A stretch of 45,690 bases of DNA from an uncultured Bacteroidales bacterium (GTDB lineage: Bacteria > Bacteroidota > Bacteroidia > Bacteroidales > UBA932), in contig CALVDG010000018.1 in the NCBI GenBank assembly GCA_944326255.1, positions 1-45,690 of the forward strand. Reading direction: 5' to 3'. Shown here in pieces: positions 36,176 through 44,362 of this stretch. The notes under the pieces are model-generated. The model ran no database searches. It worked only from the letters and a program-made list of their open reading frames with translations, and was not told the DNA's origin. Within the stretch, counting starts at the first letter, position 1. Each line of letters opens with the position of its first letter. A program made the position numbers and the translations under genes.

Positions 36176-36925
36176 ATGGATGTCCTGATAATAGAAGACG
36201 AGCTCCCCGCTCAGCAGATACTCATAAGGCTGATAAAGCAGTATTTCCCCGATTTCAACATCATCGGGGCACTGGACTCTGTCAAGGCCGCCGCGAAGTA
36301 CCTCCAGGACAACAGCCCGGACCTGATCTTCATGGACGTGGAGCTGTCCGACGGCAAGTGCTTCGAGATCTTCCGGCAGACGGACATCCTGTGCCCGGTC
36401 ATCATCACCACCGCATACGCCGACTACGCTCTGGATGCCTTCAAGGTCAAGTGCATCGACTACCTCATGAAGCCCATCGAGTCCGGAACTTTCAGGGAAT
36501 CCGTTGAGAGATGCCTGCAGTTATGCGGGGTAACTGCCGCGAAAAAGGACAAGCCGGATATCACTGCCTATGCAAAACCGACTTACAAGCACCACTATAC
36601 CATAAAACTCGGCAGCCAGATACTGGCCATAGACACACGCGACATAGCCTATTTCCACTCCAACGACAAGTCCACATACCTGGTGACCAGGAGCGGCAAG
36701 GAATACATGACTGACGAGTCCCTGGTAACGATAGGCGATGAACTGGATCCGTCCGTATTCTACAAGATATCCCGCAAGTGCATCATCAGCATGGACTCCA
36801 TATACACCATCTCCAAATACTTCAATTCCCGTCTGAAAGTCACCGTATCGCCCAGGAACATAGAGCCGATAATCGTGCCCCGGGACCGAGTCCAGCCATT
36901 CCTCGAATGGATTGAAGGTGCCTGA
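36176..36925 (+). CDS. LytTR-type response regulator
   Basis: A 249-residue two-domain regulator. The receiver domain (1-120) has the acidic pair Glu7/Asp8, the phosphorylated Asp54 in IFMDVELSDG, Thr in TTAYADYA and Lys in YLMKPIE. The LytTR DNA-binding domain (about 145-245) has the family elements LGSQILAIDTRDIAYFHSND, YLVTRSGKEYM and FYKISRKCIISMDSI. It likely controls the divergent sus-like operon through the repeats at 36099-36128, taking the place of SusR. That is an inference from position and site. Its partner kinase is probably the LytS-type kinase encoded convergently 8 bases beyond its stop codon. Similar regulators in this phylum control varied functions. Confidence 0.93.
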   Translation: MDVLIIEDELPAQQILIRLIKQYFPDFNIIGALDSVKAAAKYLQDNSPDLIFMDVELSDGKCFEIFRQTDILCPVIITTAYADYALDAFKVKCIDYLMKPIESGTFRESVERCLQLCGVTAAKKDKPDITAYAKPTYKHHYTIKLGSQILAIDTRDIAYFHSNDKSTYLVTRSGKEYMTDESLVTIGDELDPSVFYKISRKCIISMDSIYTISKYFNSRLKVTVSPRNIEPIIVPRDRVQPFLEWIEGA

Positions 36926-36933
36926 TACAGATA

Positions 36934-37980
36934 TCAGAGTATCAAAGGGATGCGGACTACGAACTCACTGCCGGCCTTTCCGGCCTCCACACTGCGGGAG
37001 AAGAGCATCTCGTACTGACGGCTGATATTCCTGAGTCCCATACCGTTGGCATCCCCGGCCTGATGCTTGGGATTGAGATTGTTGGAGACCGTGATGAAAC
37101 GGCTGTCAGCACGAACGGTTATCCTTAGCCGGTTCTCCGAATTGACTATATTGTGCTTCACCGCATTCTCTATCATCATCTGCAGGGCGCACGGTATGAT
37201 CCTGGCCTCATTGTATTCCCGGGGAATATCTATGTCCGTCACGAACGCTGCGCCGAAACGCTCCCGCATCAGGTCACAGTACTTACCGACAAACTCCAGT
37301 TCCTCCTCCAGCATGACGACCGTGCTCTTCTCCAGTTTCAGGAAATAGCGGTACACCCCGGCCAGTTTCCCCGCATAATCACTGGCCCTGTCGGCATCCT
37401 CATGTATGAGGTACTGGAGCACGTTCAGGCAGTTGAACAGGAAATGCGGATTGGTCTCGCTCTTCAGAAGCTGGTACTGATAGTTGGCCCTGGCACGCTT
37501 TTCAGCCTCAACTGCCACAGCCCGCCTGTTGGACCAGCGGTAATAGAAAATCAGGTCAATCACCAGCATCACCACGGCATTGAACACCAGATTGCTGACG
37601 TAAGTAAACAAAAACAGATGGTCGAATATGCGGAAGTCTCCGCCGGCCACGCTGCGTTGTTCCAGCCTTATAAGCAACGAGACCAGAAAGGCCACCAGGC
37701 ATATGGCCGCGACCTCTACCAAAGAGCGTATGATAAAGCGGCCTCCGTAAGGAAAGCAGCGCACCAGAATACGCACTACCAGGAAGTCCGCCAGCACGGC
37801 CCCGAACGTAAGTGTAAAATTCGACAGGGTCTGGAACAGAAAGTCGCCGAAATACAGTCCGAAGCTCTCGTAGAACAAGGGCATCACCTTTTCTATCAAC
37901 ACCCTGGAAAAAAGGACGATAACGGCTATTATCACCAGATCCAGAGCCGACACCTGACTGTCTCTATCTCTTATCGGCAT
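36934..37980 (-). CDS. LytS-type sensor histidine kinase
   Basis: A 348-residue membrane kinase of the His_kinase (LytS/YehU) type. Four hydrophobic segments (about 12-32, 50-75, 85-103, 125-147) precede a short coiled coil (about 155-172) and the kinase core. The phospho-acceptor is His179 in ETNPHFLFNCLN; Asn272 lies in MIENAVKHNI, and GMGLRN (313-318) is the ATP-lid motif. The second sugar-like sensing domain is absent; any signal must be sensed in the membrane or through the small membrane protein encoded just before it. It overlaps that gene by 17 bases, so the two are translated together. Its gene is convergent with the LytTR regulator, an unusual layout for a cognate pair. Confidence 0.9.
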   Translation of the reverse strand: MPIRDRDSQVSALDLVIIAVIVLFSRVLIEKVMPLFYESFGLYFGDFLFQTLSNFTLTFGAVLADFLVVRILVRCFPYGGRFIIRSLVEVAAICLVAFLVSLLIRLEQRSVAGGDFRIFDHLFLFTYVSNLVFNAVVMLVIDLIFYYRWSNRRAVAVEAEKRARANYQYQLLKSETNPHFLFNCLNVLQYLIHEDADRASDYAGKLAGVYRYFLKLEKSTVVMLEEELEFVGKYCDLMRERFGAAFVTDIDIPREYNEARIIPCALQMMIENAVKHNIVNSENRLRITVRADSRFITVSNNLNPKHQAGDANGMGLRNISRQYEMLFSRSVEAGKAGSEFVVRIPLIL

Positions 37981-38359
37981 TCCAGTTCTTTCTTATCAGC
38001 AGAATGATGATCAGACCCAGAAGTTCGGTGGTGACCATCGTGACTATAACGTTGACCCACACTCCCCACGACGGTATCCAGCGCTCCAGCAGGTCCGCCC
38101 CTTCCGTCCCTATATAGAACCCTGCGAAACAGGCCAGGAAAGCCAGTCCGAGAAAGACGTCGAAAGAGGCTTTGTAGAAACGTATCAGGACATACACCAT
38201 GCCTATCGTAAGACAGGTCAGGAATATGCCGTCACCTACCTTTGTATCGTGCAGCAGAAGGCACGTAAGGGCATGTGCGAACACAAAGACCAGCACTATG
38301 AGACTGGATTTGAGGAAGTCCCGGCCAGGACTTTCCAGTATGGAGAAAAACCGTTTCAT
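37964..38359 (-). CDS. Small four-helix membrane protein, partner of the histidine kinase
   Basis: A 131-residue protein with four predicted membrane segments (about 18-38, 45-63, 68-86, 97-123) and positively charged ends (MKRFFSI and RKNWNADKR). No family was recognised with confidence; small proteins of this kind sit beside LytS-type kinases in other Bacteroidota. It begins at the ATG at 38359, since a longer frame from 38428 would cross the malQ start and promoter. Its stop lies 17 bases inside the kinase gene, so coupled translation is likely. It could be a sensor subunit for the kinase; this is an inference. Confidence 0.7.
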   Translation of the reverse strand: MKRFFSILESPGRDFLKSSLIVLVFVFAHALTCLLLHDTKVGDGIFLTCLTIGMVYVLIRFYKASFDVFLGLAFLACFAGFYIGTEGADLLERWIPSWGVWVNVIVTMVTTELLGLIIILLIRKNWNADKR

Positions 38360-38376
38360 AGTCTCAGATATTTCTG

Positions 38377-38408
38377 TAAAATTAAGGATTTTTAGATAAT
38401 TTTGCAAA
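38377..38408 (-). promoter_or_regulatory. Promoter of the kinase gene pair
   Basis: On the minus strand TTTG (38408-38405), 20 bases, then TAATTTTA (38384-38377), one mismatch from TAnnTTTG, 17 bases before the ATG at 38359. It overlaps the malQ promoter on the other strand. Confidence 0.5.
38397..38404 (+). promoter_or_regulatory. -7 element of malQ
   Basis: TAATTTTG matches TAnnTTTG exactly, 16 bases before the ATG at 38421. TCTG at 38373-38376 is a near match for the -33 element with 20 bases between. It lies within the spacer of the opposite promoter. Confidence 0.55.
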
Positions 38409-38420
38409 AAAATAGGCGCG

Positions 38421-41084
38421 ATGGTCATTCATTTTCTTATCAATTTCCACACCGTGTGGGGACAGCGGCTGTATATCACCGGCTCTCTGCCGGAACTTGG
38501 CGGGGGAGACACCTCAAAGGCAGTCCCGATGTCCTGGACAGAAGGCGGAACATGGACGAAAGACATAAAGCTCACATCCCTCCAGGAGAGAAACCTTTCC
38601 TACAGATACCTCGTCAGATCCGATGACGCAGGCGAATTCCATGAGGCAGGGCCGGAGAGGACGCTCGGTCTGAACAGCGCCTCCAAGGAGCTGTTTCTGA
38701 GGGACGAATGGCAGGGCAATTCCGAGTCCGCCCCGCTGCTGACAGCCCCGTTCTCGGAGATATTCTACTCCCACGGGCACAATGAGACCACTCAGATGCA
38801 CCTGCATACCAGGGAACTGATCATACGGGTCACAGCCCCTGCCGTGGAACCTGACTGCATACTGAAGCTGTGCGGAGACTCTCCGCTGCTGGGCTCGTGG
38901 GAGCCGGACAAAGCCCCGGCTATGACTCCTGTACACGGTTCCCGATGGGTACTGCACCTGCCCGCCGACAGACTGGGAACGGATATCGAGTACAAGTTCG
39001 TAAAATACAACACCCGTGACGGCAGGGCAGTCTGGGAAGACACCGGCAACCGCCGCCTCAGCATCCCCGTGCTCAAAGCACACCAGACCCTGTCCGTGGA
39101 GCACTCCATGGCGGCGTTCAACACCGGATGCCCCAGATTCTACGGCACAGCCGTCCCGGTATTCGCCCTGCGGAGCGCGACAAGCTGCGGCATAGGTGAT
39201 TTTACAGACCTTAAAGCCTTGGGAGACTGGGCAAAGGCCTCCGGACAGAACATCCTGCAGATACTGCCGGTCAACGACACCACCTCCACCGGCACCTGGA
39301 CTGACTCCTATCCCTACGGAGGCATCTCGGTCATGGCCCTGCACCCCATATTCATCAACATCACGGCCATCGGCCCGATAAAGAACCCCGGAGCCAGGGC
39401 TGCCTACGGCAAGGAGCGGAAAGCTCTGGACGCTCTTCCCGCCATTGACTACGAGAAAGTGCTGGCCCTCAAGACCAGATACCTCAGACTCCAGTACCGG
39501 ACCTATGCCTCAGAGACCTTCGCCGAACCGAAATTCCTGGCATTTTACCATAAGAACAAAGAGTGGCTGCTGCCCTACTGCGCCTTCTGCGCCCTGAGGG
39601 ACAAGTACGGCACTGCCGATTTCTCAAAATGGGGCGAGGAGGCCAGATGCACTCCCGGACTGATAGCGCGGCTCAACACCAAGGGCAGCGACATCTATCC
39701 GGAAATATCCTACAACCTGTTCGTACAGTATCACCTGCACAGCCAGCTGCTGGACTCCGTCAGATACCTCCACTCGATAGGGATAGCCCTCAAGGGGGAC
39801 ATACCCATCGGCATCACCCGCAACAGCGCGGACGCATGGGCCTCTCCGGAACTGTTCAACATGGACTCCCAGGCCGGTGCCCCGCCGGATGATTTCTCCG
39901 CCGAAGGACAGAACTGGGGATTCCCGACCTACAACTGGGACAAGATGGCCGAAACGCAGTACAGCTGGTGGAAGAAACGGTTTGTCAAGATGGCCGAATA
40001 CTTCGACGCCTACCGCATAGACCACGTACTGGGATTCTTCCGCATCTGGGAGATTCCGTCCCGACAGATCAAGGGAGTCATGGGGCACTTCTCACCCGCC
40101 CTGCCGATGAGCTATGAGGAGCTGCGGGACCGGGGATTCGACTTCGACTACGCCAGACACGCCACTCCGTACATAAGATATTGGCAGCTGCGGGACATGT
40201 TCGGGGACAAGACCGATACGGTCATGAGGGAATACCTGGACAGCAACCGGTATGAGGTCTTCACCCTCAAGCCGGAGTTCAGCACCCAGCGGAAGATAGA
40301 AGAGCATTTCGGTCCGGGACAGGACGATATAAAGGACGGCCTCATGGCCCTCGTATCCGAAGTGCTGTTCCTGGAAGACGAGCGGCAGCCCGGAAAATTC
40401 CACCCCAGAATATCCGCCCAGTTCACCTATTCCTACCGGGACCTGCCCGAGGAACAGAAAGAAGTGTTCAACCGGATATACGACCATTTCTTCTACAAGA
40501 GACACAACGGCTTCTGGAAAGAATCGGCCCTGCGCAGACTGCCTGTGCTGATATCCTCCACCAACATGCTCACCTGCGCCGAGGATCTGGGCATGATTCC
40601 GGACTGCGTACCGGAAGTACTCCGCAATCTCAGGATGCTGTCCCTGGAGATATTCAGGATGTCCAAGGATCCGGAAAAGGCCTTCGGAGACCCGGCTCAC
40701 TACCCCTACCTGAGCGTCTGCACCACCGGCACTCACGATACCAGCACCCTCAGGGCCTGGTGGGAGGAGGACCGCAGTGCGTCCACCCGTTTCTGGCACG
40801 AGATGCTGCATGAAAGCGGAGAGCCGCCCCACTACTGCGAGCCGTGGTTATGCGGGAAGATTCTCAGGCTGCACACCTCCAGTCCATCCATGCTGACCAT
40901 ACTGCCGCTGCAGGACTGGCTGTCAATAGACGGAAGCATAAGGGCGCAGGATCCGGCAGCAGAGCGCATCAACGTGCCGTCCAATCCCAGGCATTACTGG
41001 AGATACAGGATGCACCTGTCCCTGGAGGAGCTTACCGCCAACGAGGCTTTCAACGGCATGATCAAGAGCCTGACAAAGGCCTGA
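38421..41084 (+). CDS. malQ: 4-alpha-glucanotransferase (GH77) with two CBM20 domains
   Basis: An 887-residue cytoplasmic amylomaltase. Two CBM20-type starch-binding domains come first (about 1-95 and 125-225); the second has CGDSPLLGSWEPDKAPAM, typical of CBM20. The GH77 domain follows from about 240 (PVFALRSATSCGIGDF). Catalytic residues are Asp534 in YRIDHVLGFFR, Glu721 in CAEDLGM and Asp773 in GTHDTST. This layout, with an insertion lengthening the GH77 domain, is that of plant DPE2 and of MalQ in Bacteroides, which disproportionate maltose and glucans and release glucose. It completes the starch locus. It has no signal peptide. The promoter overlaps that of the kinase pair on the other strand. 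Confidence 0.96.
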   Translation: MVIHFLINFHTVWGQRLYITGSLPELGGGDTSKAVPMSWTEGGTWTKDIKLTSLQERNLSYRYLVRSDDAGEFHEAGPERTLGLNSASKELFLRDEWQGNSESAPLLTAPFSEIFYSHGHNETTQMHLHTRELIIRVTAPAVEPDCILKLCGDSPLLGSWEPDKAPAMTPVHGSRWVLHLPADRLGTDIEYKFVKYNTRDGRAVWEDTGNRRLSIPVLKAHQTLSVEHSMAAFNTGCPRFYGTAVPVFALRSATSCGIGDFTDLKALGDWAKASGQNILQILPVNDTTSTGTWTDSYPYGGISVMALHPIFINITAIGPIKNPGARAAYGKERKALDALPAIDYEKVLALKTRYLRLQYRTYASETFAEPKFLAFYHKNKEWLLPYCAFCALRDKYGTADFSKWGEEARCTPGLIARLNTKGSDIYPEISYNLFVQYHLHSQLLDSVRYLHSIGIALKGDIPIGITRNSADAWASPELFNMDSQAGAPPDDFSAEGQNWGFPTYNWDKMAETQYSWWKKRFVKMAEYFDAYRIDHVLGFFRIWEIPSRQIKGVMGHFSPALPMSYEELRDRGFDFDYARHATPYIRYWQLRDMFGDKTDTVMREYLDSNRYEVFTLKPEFSTQRKIEEHFGPGQDDIKDGLMALVSEVLFLEDERQPGKFHPRISAQFTYSYRDLPEEQKEVFNRIYDHFFYKRHNGFWKESALRRLPVLISSTNMLTCAEDLGMIPDCVPEVLRNLRMLSLEIFRMSKDPEKAFGDPAHYPYLSVCTTGTHDTSTLRAWWEEDRSASTRFWHEMLHESGEPPHYCEPWLCGKILRLHTSSPSMLTILPLQDWLSIDGSIRAQDPAAERINVPSNPRHYWRYRMHLSLEELTANEAFNGMIKSLTKA

Positions 41085-41142
41085 GCCGCCCCTTTGGAAC
41101 GGTTATTGTACATCTACCGGGATATCCGCAAAACTCTGATTT

Positions 41143-42156
41143 ATGAAAAAGGCCGCATATATCCTACTGCCGCTTGTCAGTCTCGGCATCCTGACCGGAT
41201 GCTCGGCTGACCCTGCCACCGCAGTCGAGGGGGAATATACCCTCGAAGCGCAGAGCGTACAGATCAACGGAGTCATCATCAACATGGGTGACTGGCCGGG
41301 AGCTTCGGTGAGCATAGCCGGCACCGGCGAGAGCAGCGCAGATGTAAGCATAGACAGCCTCCTGCTTGGGTTTGAGGAGCTGTCAGTGCCGTGCGAGGTG
41401 TCCAGGACAGACCGGGACAAATACTCGTTCTACGGAACATACTCCGGTCAGGACAGGGAGATAGAGCTGAACGGCAGCGTCAACAAAGGACGGCTCTCGC
41501 TGAGCATCACCGACCTGTACACTACGGAAGCGGCCGGACGGTGGAGGCCGTCTTCTGCTGAGGACGGTCTTGTAGACCTCCATATCACATTCGAATGCAC
41601 CGCGATATCCGGCATCCCGCTGGGAGACACCACTATAAGCCTGGAGACTGCCGTGGCTCTGGCCAATACCGCACTGCGTACCGCCCTGACCCCGGTTCTC
41701 GACCATTTGGACTACATGGAACTGAGCCGCACCGGTTACATCAACATAGCCTGGTCCGGGGATATCAGCGACGCTCTCAGGCCTCTGCTGCAGGATGTCA
41801 TACAGTACTGGCCCGACCCTGAGCAGGGACAGCTTCACCTCTACCTGCGCAGGACACTCACCGACGGGCTGGGCCTTCCCGTATCACCTCTGGACGTTCC
41901 GGCCGGATGCACTGTCAGCGGCTCAAACATGACACTGACGCTGGACAAGACAGCCCTGAAGCCTTTTGCAGACATGCTGCTGTCAGCCGCCGGAGACCTG
42001 AGTTACAGCGATTACACCGAAGCCGGCTCTCCCCTCGGAGACCTTACCGAGACACAGTTTGACGAATACAAGGCCCTGCTGCCCCTCATCCAGGGCGTGC
42101 TGGCCATGCCCTCAACCACATACGGAGCAGAGATTATATTTGAAAAGACAGAATAA
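41143..42156 (+). CDS. Lipoprotein of unknown function
   Basis: A 337-residue lipoprotein (lipobox LTGC, Cys20, followed by SADP). The mature part begins VEGEYTLEAQSVQINGVIINMGDWPG, a beta-strand pattern that suggests a calycin-like or layered beta fold. Several stretches are rich in Leu and Ser; later, LALEDALRPLLQDV-type helices and YLRRTLTDGLGLPVSPLDVPAG. I do not recognise the family. It begins 58 bases after malQ with no promoter seen and is followed after 27 bases by another lipoprotein gene. It may belong with that gene rather than with the starch locus. Confidence 0.68.
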   Translation: MKKAAYILLPLVSLGILTGCSADPATAVEGEYTLEAQSVQINGVIINMGDWPGASVSIAGTGESSADVSIDSLLLGFEELSVPCEVSRTDRDKYSFYGTYSGQDREIELNGSVNKGRLSLSITDLYTTEAAGRWRPSSAEDGLVDLHITFECTAISGIPLGDTTISLETAVALANTALRTALTPVLDHLDYMELSRTGYINIAWSGDISDALRPLLQDVIQYWPDPEQGQLHLYLRRTLTDGLGLPVSPLDVPAGCTVSGSNMTLTLDKTALKPFADMLLSAAGDLSYSDYTEAGSPLGDLTETQFDEYKALLPLIQGVLAMPSTTYGAEIIFEKTE

Positions 42157-42183
42157 ACACAAACCAAAATTATTGATTTACTC

Positions 42184-42963
42184 ATGAAAAAAATTATGTT
42201 TCTGGCCGCAGCCTCTCTCGTGCTGCTGGCCTCCTGCGAGAAAGAGAAAAACGACAACGGACAGACATCCGCAACTCTTGTCGGCGAATGGGCTATCAGC
42301 CATGCGTCGATAGCATTCCAGCATCCAGACCTTACTAGCATCGACCTGAGCGTCATCTCTCCCGAACTGGGCGAGATAGCCATAAGCGACCTGATTGCCA
42401 TGGGGAACGAAGCGATTAACAACAGCCTGAAAGAATTCCCTTCCACGTACCCTGATCTGACATTGACCGAGAACGGCGGCTTCATACTCGGAGATCTCGA
42501 CACGCCTCTCACCTACACCACTGAAAACTCCACTATGACAGTACATGCAGACCAGTCTGTCATCAGCAGCCTGACCGAACAGATCAAGAATGAGCAGGAC
42601 ATCATGAACATACTGTCCATGCTGGGTCTGGCCGAACTGATCGAGAATCCTCAGAGTGTGGACATTCCCCTCACATACAGTGTCTCGGAGGGTTCTCTGT
42701 CACTTACCGTCACACAGGATGCCGTTGAGCCCTACAAAGACCTGTTCACCCCGGCCGTGGAGACCATCTCCGGATTACTTAACTCCCTTACATACGAGAC
42801 GTTCTTAGCTCTGCTCCAAAGCAGCGGTCTGGAACTGGCAGATACCGTCACCGCCGAGAACTTCCCGGCCATCAAGCAGACGCTTATCGATGTCTTCACC
42901 GCACTGACAGACGGCAAGGCCGAATATTCTGTCACTACCGATCTCGTACCCTTCGTAGGCTAA
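42184..42963 (+). CDS. Lipoprotein of unknown function
   Basis: A 259-residue lipoprotein (lipobox LASC, Cys18, then EKEKNDNG, an acidic and charged tether fit for surface export). The mature part starts TLVGEWAISHASIAF, which resembles the opening of lipocalin-like proteins. It is otherwise rich in Leu, Thr and Glu with few aromatic residues. Like the gene before it, it opens with a GEW/GEY strand and ends with long amphipathic helices, so the two may be distant relatives, but no alignment was possible by eye. radA follows after 4 bases. Confidence 0.66.
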   Translation: MKKIMFLAAASLVLLASCEKEKNDNGQTSATLVGEWAISHASIAFQHPDLTSIDLSVISPELGEIAISDLIAMGNEAINNSLKEFPSTYPDLTLTENGGFILGDLDTPLTYTTENSTMTVHADQSVISSLTEQIKNEQDIMNILSMLGLAELIENPQSVDIPLTYSVSEGSLSLTVTQDAVEPYKDLFTPAVETISGLLNSLTYETFLALLQSSGLELADTVTAENFPAIKQTLIDVFTALTDGKAEYSVTTDLVPFVG

Positions 42964-42967
42964 GTCC

Positions 42968-44362
42968 ATGCCCGCCAAAGTCAAGACAGTATGGTACTGC
43001 ACAGCCTGCGGTAACGAGACTTCCAAATGGATGGGCAGATGCCCCGCCTGCGGAGAATGGAATACCATCAAGGAGGCCCCCCGGGAGAGAACTTCACCCT
43101 CCCGGGACAGGTCTCTTGTAGGCCTCAGCAGTCCCAAGCCGGTATCCCTCAAAGAGATACCCGTATCGGAGGACAGCCGGATACTGGTCGGCAACCGGGA
43201 AGTCGAGCGGGTGCTGGGAGGCGGCATTGTCCCCGGCTCCATGATACTCTTAGGAGGCGAGCCTGGCATCGGCAAGTCCACCCTGGCCCTGCAGATACCG
43301 CTCCGGTGCAAGGGTCTGCGCACCCTCTACGTCTCGGGCGAGGAATCCCCGCGCCAGATAAAGCTGAGGGCCATGAGACTGCTCCGCAAGGAGGACGGGG
43401 AGATGGAGGACAACTGCACCGTACTGGGCGAGACTCTTGTGGACAACATCATCAAATACGCGCAGGAACTGACTCCTGACCTGCTCGTAGTGGACTCGAT
43501 ACAGACCATCTACACGGACAGCGTGGAGTCAGCCGCCAGCTCCGTCACCCAGATAAGGGAATGCGCCGCCCGGCTGCTGCGCCTGGCAAAGGAGAGCGGC
43601 ATACCGGTGATACTCATCGGACACATCACCAAGGACGGAGCCATCGCCGGCCCGAAAGTACTGGAACACATAGTGGATGTCGTACTGCAGTTCGAGGGCG
43701 ACATCCGTCACTCGCACCGCATCCTGCGCAGCATAAAGAACCGTTTCGGCTCGACCGACGAACTGGCCATCTTCGAGATGACCGGCTCGGGCCTCAGGGA
43801 AGTGGAGAATCCGTCCGAGATCCTGACACCCATGCACGACAGCACGCTCAGCGGAGTGGCCGTAGGCAGCATCGTGGACGGCTCCAGGCCCTTCATGATA
43901 GAGATACAGGCCCTGGTCTCCTCCGCCGTCTACGGGATGCCGCAGAGATCGGCCACCGGTTACGATGTCCGCAGACTCAACATGCTGCTGGCCGTACTCG
44001 AGAAAAGAGCCGGTTTCAAGCTCTCGGCCAAGGACGTGTTCCTCAATGTGGCCGGAGGCATGAGAGTGGGCGACACGGCCTGCGACCTGGCGGTAGTGGT
44101 GGCCATACTCTCCTCCAATTTCGATCTGGCCGTCAGCCAGGGCTCGTGTTTCGCCGCCGAAGTAGGACTGAGCGGAGAGATACGTCCCGTGGGCCGCATC
44201 GAGGCCCGCATAGCCGAAGCCGCCCGCCTGGGTTACAAGGAGATATACATATCGTCATACAGTCTGTCGGACGACCTGCGCAACAAGCCGCACGGCATCC
44301 GGGTCATAGAGATAAAGGATATCGCGGAGCTTTGCCGCAGTCTGTTCAGGGAAAACCGATGA
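42968..44362 (+). CDS. radA: DNA repair/recombination protein RadA
   Basis: A 464-residue RadA (Sms), a RecA-like helicase that helps branch migration in homologous recombination. An N-terminal C4 zinc finger (Cys11, 14, 25, 28) is followed by the Walker A motif GGEPGIGKST (96-105), Walker B LLVVDSIQTI, the RadA signature KNRFG (257-261) and a C-terminal Lon-protease-like domain (about 285-455) with the AAEVGLSGEIRPV stretch. All expected parts are present and the length is normal. Its stop codon overlaps the start of the serine hydrolase gene (ATGA at 44359-44362). Confidence 0.97.
   Translation: MPAKVKTVWYCTACGNETSKWMGRCPACGEWNTIKEAPRERTSPSRDRSLVGLSSPKPVSLKEIPVSEDSRILVGNREVERVLGGGIVPGSMILLGGEPGIGKSTLALQIPLRCKGLRTLYVSGEESPRQIKLRAMRLLRKEDGEMEDNCTVLGETLVDNIIKYAQELTPDLLVVDSIQTIYTDSVESAASSVTQIRECAARLLRLAKESGIPVILIGHITKDGAIAGPKVLEHIVDVVLQFEGDIRHSHRILRSIKNRFGSTDELAIFEMTGSGLREVENPSEILTPMHDSTLSGVAVGSIVDGSRPFMIEIQALVSSAVYGMPQRSATGYDVRRLNMLLAVLEKRAGFKLSAKDVFLNVAGGMRVGDTACDLAVVVAILSSNFDLAVSQGSCFAAEVGLSGEIRPVGRIEARIAEAARLGYKEIYISSYSLSDDLRNKPHGIRVIEIKDIAELCRSLFRENR

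Noticed and set aside
36922..36937. CTGATA and TATCAG inverted repeat between the convergent regulator and kinase genes
   Set aside because: Only six pairs and no T run on either strand; too weak to call a terminator, though its place between stops is suggestive.
38360..38428. Longer start of the small membrane protein at 38428
   Set aside because: It would cross the malQ start and both promoters; the ATG at 38359 opens a normal membrane protein.
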